A DNA stretch of 64,000 nucleotides, from the NCBI GenBank assembly GCA_902362455.1, contig CABIWJ010000001.1, positions 186,001 to 250,000 of the forward strand, in the 5' to 3' direction. The stretch is from Eubacteriaceae bacterium (GTDB lineage Bacteria > Bacillota > Clostridia > Lachnospirales > Lachnospiraceae). This document shows positions 59,608 through 64,000 of the stretch, piece after piece. The notes below the pieces were generated by a model, which searched no databases, was not told the DNA's origin, and saw only the letters and a program-made list of their open reading frames with translations. The position numbers and the translations under genes were made by a program. Position 1 is the first letter of the stretch. Every line of letters begins with the position of its first letter.

Positions 59608-59701
59608 AATATATGTGTAAATGTTAAAACAAGCCATTTGTTATGTAATGTCATAACTAAGAAAAATATGTTGTAATTTGTATGATTTACACAACAATTC
59701 A

Positions 59702-59730
59702 TTGACTTATGATAATAAATTTATTAATAT
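59702..59730 (+). promoter_or_regulatory. Promoter of the TPR-GGDEF gene
   Basis: TTGACT (59702-59707), 17 bp, TAATAT (59725-59730), about 110 bp before the start codon. Confidence 0.65.
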
Positions 59731-59838
59731 ATACATATAAATTGCGTGAAAATAATAAGAGAATATTTGAAATGAATAGAGAAGATTAACCGTAAATGAA
59801 AAGCAGAACCTAATTTACAGAAAAGGACGGTGGAGTCA

Positions 59839-62800
59839 ATGACAAAAGAAGGATTAGAGTATTTATCTAATTTTATAGAAAATGTTATAAATGATAATTG
59901 TATTGTAAGAATTGTGAAACAGAACTATGCTTTGAAACCTACAAAAGAAGATTTTATTAAACTTCCGGTAAGCGACGATACGAAGAAGGTCTACTGTGAT
60001 TATCTTAGCAGAAGAATGTTAAAGGCATATGAGCCATTTATGGATATAATAAGAGATTGTATTTTTGAATTAAATCTTGATATAGATAAAGTATTTGCAG
60101 ATGCAAACATATATAGTCTTAACAGAAGTATATTTAAGAGCTATATAACTACAGGCAAGGCAAGAAGTCAGGAGAATCTTATACTTGCAGAGAAAGAATA
60201 TGACCGTAAGAAATTTGTAGAGGGAATTGTTGATTTGCTGCTAATGCTCTCAGAGAAGAAGCCTATATTCATAATGCTTAATGAGGCTAACCAGATGAGT
60301 GAATCTGTTCTGTTTGTATTAGAAGAATTAATATCAAGAACGAGCAGTACATTACATATATTAGTGTTTGTTAATGAAATGGGTAATGTAAAAGGTTTCC
60401 TTAATGATTCATATAATGAATTTATTAAGAAATGTGACTTAAAAGGTATAGTATCAGACTGGCCTTTTCAAGATTATTACGAGACAGAAGAGCCAGAGTA
60501 TACATATGTATTTGATACTTCTTCTGATGAATTAGAGGATATCTGTACAATGTTTTACACATATGCATTCGGACAGGCTAATTACTATCTTTCAATGATT
60601 TATCAGAAAGTAGAATTAGATAAAGCAGATGTAACGATACAATTCAGAATAAATATGTTAACCCTTTATATTATGGTAAGTATTTACAGAGAGAATTATT
60701 CATATGCACTTGTATTGTGTGAAAGATTAAACAGGATTAATGCGTTTGAACTTGAAGATGAAAAAAACTATCTGTACTATTATTTTCAGACGATGGCCAA
60801 TATGTATATCGGAAATGAAGATGATGCTAGAAAGAATGCTATTCTGTGTGAGAAGATGGCAGATAAAATCGGGCGAGAATATGAACATTTTCAGAGTATG
60901 CTTATAAAAAATATGTCAGAGCTTTCAGGCTGGAAAGATATATGGATATGTGATAAGCATGTAGAGGTTCCGGACGAGCTTATTTCATTATGTTATAAGT
61001 ATAATTATCTTAATCATTTAGCACATATTTATGTATATTGTTTTGATAATGATTACAGATTATATACAGTTGTAGAGGGTATTGAAGAGAGAACACCTAA
61101 TGTTACAAAGGGTATATTATTAGCTAAGAAGCTTAATAATGAGAAATTCCTAGTGGAAGCATATCGTAAGAATATTATGGTAGCATCATGTAACGGATTA
61201 TTCCAGACAGCAGGATATTTCTACAGTAAATCAATAGAAATCGTTAAGAGAGAAAATAATAAATTTGAAGAGGCCAATATCTATAACGGACTTGGTTTCA
61301 TCTGTTGTACTACTGATAAATATATTGAAGCAAACCGTTATTATAACAGGGCATTAAAGATATTCTATGATGAGAAAAACACCGACTATATTATAGAGAC
61401 ACTATATAATATGGGAATAAATGCGATTCTGGCAGGAGACTATACACATGCGACAGAATATCTTATGACGGTAAGCAATATGCTTAAGCAGCTTAAGAAG
61501 AACACTTTAAGAGTGTGTAATATTTCTAAAATCTTCGGCTTACTTGCATTATCATTATTTAAGCAGGGTAATTATTATATGTCACAGATATATATTAATA
61601 AATCAGAAAACTTCCTTAAGGGCATCTTAGATTACAGGGAAGATGAATTCTATAATTATCTGTGGGATGATGATATGTTCTTGTTCTTCTATGTATCAGC
61701 GCTTATAGATACAAGAAGTGGAAGATATGAAGAAGCATTAAGCAATTATGATAAAGCAGAAGTATATATGAGCAGAGGAATTGGTAATAAATTCTTCTCT
61801 TATGTACACTTTGCAGTAGATAAATCAAGACTTCTATGTACATTAGGCAGATATGAAGAGAGCAGGAATCTTCTGACAGAGGCAAGGGCATACTTTAACA
61901 GTAAGGGCAATTTTTTACGTGTTAAGATGTTTGATGACCTTATCTGTACTGATAAATGGGAATATCCTAGTGTTATTTTGTCGATGACAGAAGTAAGTAT
62001 TGATAACATTATGAAACTTGTAAGAACAGAAAGCATCGAGCATGAAGCACAGGTAAGAAGTGCTCAGATTAAATTCTTTGGAACTTTCCAGGAACTTGTT
62101 AATCATACATATACTTCGGTTGAAAACGAGATTAATACACTTATAACGAACTTTAAGAATAATTTCAATCTGGATAATATGTTATTCGTAAGTTATGAAA
62201 ATGAGTGTCCGGAGATAAGATACAGTGATTTAGAATATGAATTGTCTGAAATGGAGATGGATATATTAGTGGATCATTTCAAACATAATGCAGAAGGATT
62301 TGCACTTTCTAAATTCAGTAATAACTATCATAGTTTTGACCGGATTATGAAGATATTCGACAGAAGCAAGGTATTTTCAATTATTGCAGCACCTATTTAT
62401 AAATATGATAAGCTGCACAGCTTCTTTATTACATTTGTAAAGATACCTGAGAGCTGGAATTCAGTAATGAACAGAGAGGTCTTAGACGAAAATGACCTGG
62501 ACATGTATATGATTGTTTTCAGACAGATACTTGATGCGATAGAAAAATACAGACTTAATGAAAGACTTATTAAACAGGCTATAACAGATGAACTTACAGG
62601 ATTATTAAACCGTAAGGGATATTATGAAGTGATAGAGAAGATACTAAAAGAGCATTGCGACAGAAATGAGAAGTTAAATTGTGCATTTATGTATATTGAT
62701 TTAGACCATTTCAAATATTATAACGACACATTCGGTCATCATGTAGGTGATGCGATACTTAAACGTTTCGCAGATATATTTACAGAGGCATGTGGTGATA

Positions 62801-63126
62801 AAGGATATGTAGTAAGGTTTGGCGGCGATGAATTCGTTATGCTTCTTACTACAACAGATATCAATGAGATTAATAAAATTTCTTCAAGAATATACGAACT
62901 GATAGAGAAAGAAGATGGTTTTATAGAACTCATTAAGAAATATGTTAAGAGTGATGTAAATATTCCTGACAATTTCAGGGCTACATGCTCAATCGGACTT
63001 GATTTGGGGCTTGAGATGACTAAGTCAAGTGAGATATCAGAGATGCAGAAACATGCAGATGCAGCATTATATTATGTAAAGAAGAATGGGCGTGGAGAAA
63101 TGGTACAATATAATAAAGATATGTAA
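59839..63126 (+). CDS. Large TPR-GGDEF protein with STAND-like N-terminus
   Basis: 1095 residues from the ATG at 59839. Residues ~130-210 look like the Walker B part of an ATPase (KKPIFIMLNEANQMSESVLF) but no Walker A is seen. Residues ~240-720 are helical repeats of TPR/MalT type (FEEANIYNGLGFICCTTDKY; ANRYYNRALKIFYDEKN). The last ~180 residues are a GGDEF domain: TDELTGLLNRKGYYE, YIDLDHFKYYNDTFGHHVGD and RFGGDEFVML near 995. The inhibitory RxxD site is not present (ACGD). It should make c-di-GMP, possibly under control of a ligand-bound repeat domain. It is fully cytoplasmic. Confidence 0.88.
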   Translation: MTKEGLEYLSNFIENVINDNCIVRIVKQNYALKPTKEDFIKLPVSDDTKKVYCDYLSRRMLKAYEPFMDIIRDCIFELNLDIDKVFADANIYSLNRSIFKSYITTGKARSQENLILAEKEYDRKKFVEGIVDLLLMLSEKKPIFIMLNEANQMSESVLFVLEELISRTSSTLHILVFVNEMGNVKGFLNDSYNEFIKKCDLKGIVSDWPFQDYYETEEPEYTYVFDTSSDELEDICTMFYTYAFGQANYYLSMIYQKVELDKADVTIQFRINMLTLYIMVSIYRENYSYALVLCERLNRINAFELEDEKNYLYYYFQTMANMYIGNEDDARKNAILCEKMADKIGREYEHFQSMLIKNMSELSGWKDIWICDKHVEVPDELISLCYKYNYLNHLAHIYVYCFDNDYRLYTVVEGIEERTPNVTKGILLAKKLNNEKFLVEAYRKNIMVASCNGLFQTAGYFYSKSIEIVKRENNKFEEANIYNGLGFICCTTDKYIEANRYYNRALKIFYDEKNTDYIIETLYNMGINAILAGDYTHATEYLMTVSNMLKQLKKNTLRVCNISKIFGLLALSLFKQGNYYMSQIYINKSENFLKGILDYREDEFYNYLWDDDMFLFFYVSALIDTRSGRYEEALSNYDKAEVYMSRGIGNKFFSYVHFAVDKSRLLCTLGRYEESRNLLTEARAYFNSKGNFLRVKMFDDLICTDKWEYPSVILSMTEVSIDNIMKLVRTESIEHEAQVRSAQIKFFGTFQELVNHTYTSVENEINTLITNFKNNFNLDNMLFVSYENECPEIRYSDLEYELSEMEMDILVDHFKHNAEGFALSKFSNNYHSFDRIMKIFDRSKVFSIIAAPIYKYDKLHSFFITFVKIPESWNSVMNREVLDENDLDMYMIVFRQILDAIEKYRLNERLIKQAITDELTGLLNRKGYYEVIEKILKEHCDRNEKLNCAFMYIDLDHFKYYNDTFGHHVGDAILKRFADIFTEACGDKGYVVRFGGDEFVMLLTTTDINEINKISSRIYELIEKEDGFIELIKKYVKSDVNIPDNFRATCSIGLDLGLEMTKSSEISEMQKHADAALYYVKKNGRGEMVQYNKDM

Positions 63127-63153
63127 ATTTGAAATATGATTGGAGAAAAGAAA

Positions 63154-64000
63154 ATGACAGGTTATGAGGCAGTTAAGAAAGTAATAAATGAAGTTAAGAA
63201 GGTTATAGTGGGCAAAGATGAGGTTATATTTCAGGTAATGACAGCTATGATAGCCGATGGGCATATATTAATAGATGACATACCGGGTGTAGGAAAGACT
63301 TCACTTGCATTGTCATTTTCAAAAGCAATGGCACTTGATTATAACAGAGTCCAGTTTACACCAGATGTATTACCATCTGATGTAACTGGATTTACAATGC
63401 TTAATAAGAAGACTAATGAATTCGAATTCAAGCAAGGTGCCATAATGTGTAATCTCTTTTTGGCAGATGAGATTAACAGAACTTCATCAAAAACACAGTC
63501 AGCATTATTAGAGGCTATGGAAGAGGGCAACGTTACAGTAGATTCCGTAACATATAAGCTGCCCTCTCCTTTTAATGTAATAGCAACACAGAATCCTGTA
63601 GGTTCAATAGGTACACATATGCTGCCTGAATCGCAGTTAGACAGATTTATGTTCTGCGTATCAATGGGATATCCGACTGTCAGTGATGAAGCTATTATGC
63701 TTAAAGAAAAATTCTGTAAAAATCCATTAGATGAAGTAAGGCCTGTAATTGATTCTAAAGGTTTAGACATAATTAAGAAAGAAGTAAGAAAAGTCTATAT
63801 TAGTGATGAAATATATGAATATATTGCTAAAATTGCAGATATTTCACGTAATAAATCAGAGATAGAGTTAGGAATAAGTCCAAGAGGAAGCGTAGCCATA
63901 ATGAAAGCTTCGCAGGCGAATGCATACGCAAGAGGAAGAGACTATGTGATTCCTGAGGATGTCAATGAAGTATTATATCCATGTACAAGACACAGAATAA
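63154..64000 (+). CDS. MoxR-family AAA ATPase (partial, runs off the window)
   Basis: An ATG at 63154 with TTGGAGAAAAG ahead opens a frame that has no stop before 64000 (282 codons). Walker A is DIPGVGKTSLA, Walker B NLFLADEINR, sensor 1 IATQNPVGS and the arginine finger region PESQLDRF. MoxR ATPases act as chaperones and usually lie before DUF58 and von Willebrand factor-domain genes. About 30 residues are missing at the end. Confidence 0.95.
   Translation, partial: MTGYEAVKKVINEVKKVIVGKDEVIFQVMTAMIADGHILIDDIPGVGKTSLALSFSKAMALDYNRVQFTPDVLPSDVTGFTMLNKKTNEFEFKQGAIMCNLFLADEINRTSSKTQSALLEAMEEGNVTVDSVTYKLPSPFNVIATQNPVGSIGTHMLPESQLDRFMFCVSMGYPTVSDEAIMLKEKFCKNPLDEVRPVIDSKGLDIIKKEVRKVYISDEIYEYIAKIADISRNKSEIELGISPRGSVAIMKASQANAYARGRDYVIPEDVNEVLYPCTRHRI

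Larger units (their letters stand above)
59403..59838. other. Divergent regulatory region of nadAB and the GGDEF gene
   Basis: It contains one promoter for each direction, a candidate NiaR site, the palindrome TACACAAATGTGTA (59526-59539), several ACATATATTA-type repeats, and a GC-rich hairpin (CTGCG...CGCAG, about 59459-59477) in the nadAB leader that stands out in this AT-rich DNA. No gene was found. Confidence 0.6.

Noticed and set aside
1..64000. tRNA and rRNA genes
   Set aside because: No T-loop-like GGTTCRANYCC box with a matching acceptor stem and no rRNA-like conserved stretch was noticed on either strand.

Overview
The window looks like chromosome of a low-GC, AT-rich Gram-positive gut anaerobe, most likely a Lachnospiraceae-type Clostridium relative. 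This is inferred from gene content and codon style (many AGA/ATA codons, GGAG-type ribosome sites, an Amt-PII fusion, an agr-type peptide system, Hcp, and large serine recombinase debris). No rRNA or tRNA gene was seen. Genus and species cannot be fixed from the sequence alone.

Left part (1-12.1 kb) is accessory. It holds the tail of a sensor kinase and a BceAB/FtsX-type ABC transporter, a short repeat cluster that looks like an IS21-type end, a chimeric gene remnant, a CorA-type transporter, a small tetratricopeptide-like gene behind four phased repeats, a broken conjugative-element helicase, a large serine recombinase with TnpV, and a small cargo operon (membrane protein, XRE regulator, membrane protein, YhfC-type intramembrane protease). 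A CRISPR array of ten repeats with an orphan cas2 (12.2-13.4 kb) sits between this debris and the backbone.

Middle part (13.7-33.2 kb) has two sodium symporters (AGCS and NSS), then a divergent agr quorum-sensing locus: agrA-agrC on minus, agrB-agrD on plus. The AgrD-like precursor carries serine where cysteine is usual, which predicts a lactone peptide, and a 21-bp-spaced direct repeat that fits a LytTR operator lies between the two arms. A membrane chemoreceptor follows. Next is an unclassified reverse transcriptase whose upstream gap holds a consensus promoter that fires exactly into a 141-nt structured RNA closed by a perfect 14-bp inverted repeat. Then come a start-less EamA fragment, TrkH-TrkA potassium uptake, a U32-like protein, YitT, and a MarR-controlled alcohol/aldehyde dehydrogenase operon with two promoter-operator units.

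Right part (33.6-64 kb) starts with a Dlt-like envelope-modification operon: adenylating ligase, PLP decarboxylase, carrier protein, MBOAT acyltransferase, SGNH-type protein, then an OmpR-type two-component pair. The decarboxylase between ligase and carrier suggests that an amino acid is loaded and then decarboxylated on the carrier, as BtrK does in butirosin synthesis, before export to the cell surface. After it come CopZ-like protein, hydroxylamine reductase, a polar amino acid ABC transporter co-directional with an amidohydrolase and a DRE-TIM aldolase-like enzyme, a HAD phosphatase, an ABC-2 exporter with an Asn/Asp-rich membrane protein, an Amt ammonium transporter fused to PII behind a leader terminator, and an NAD synthesis operon with a NadA-NadB fusion, NadC and the NiaR repressor. 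Last are a large TPR-GGDEF protein and the start of a MoxR ATPase that runs off the window.

The three most interesting items are the reverse transcriptase with its own ncRNA gene, the serine-type agr peptide, and the decarboxylase-containing Dlt-like operon.
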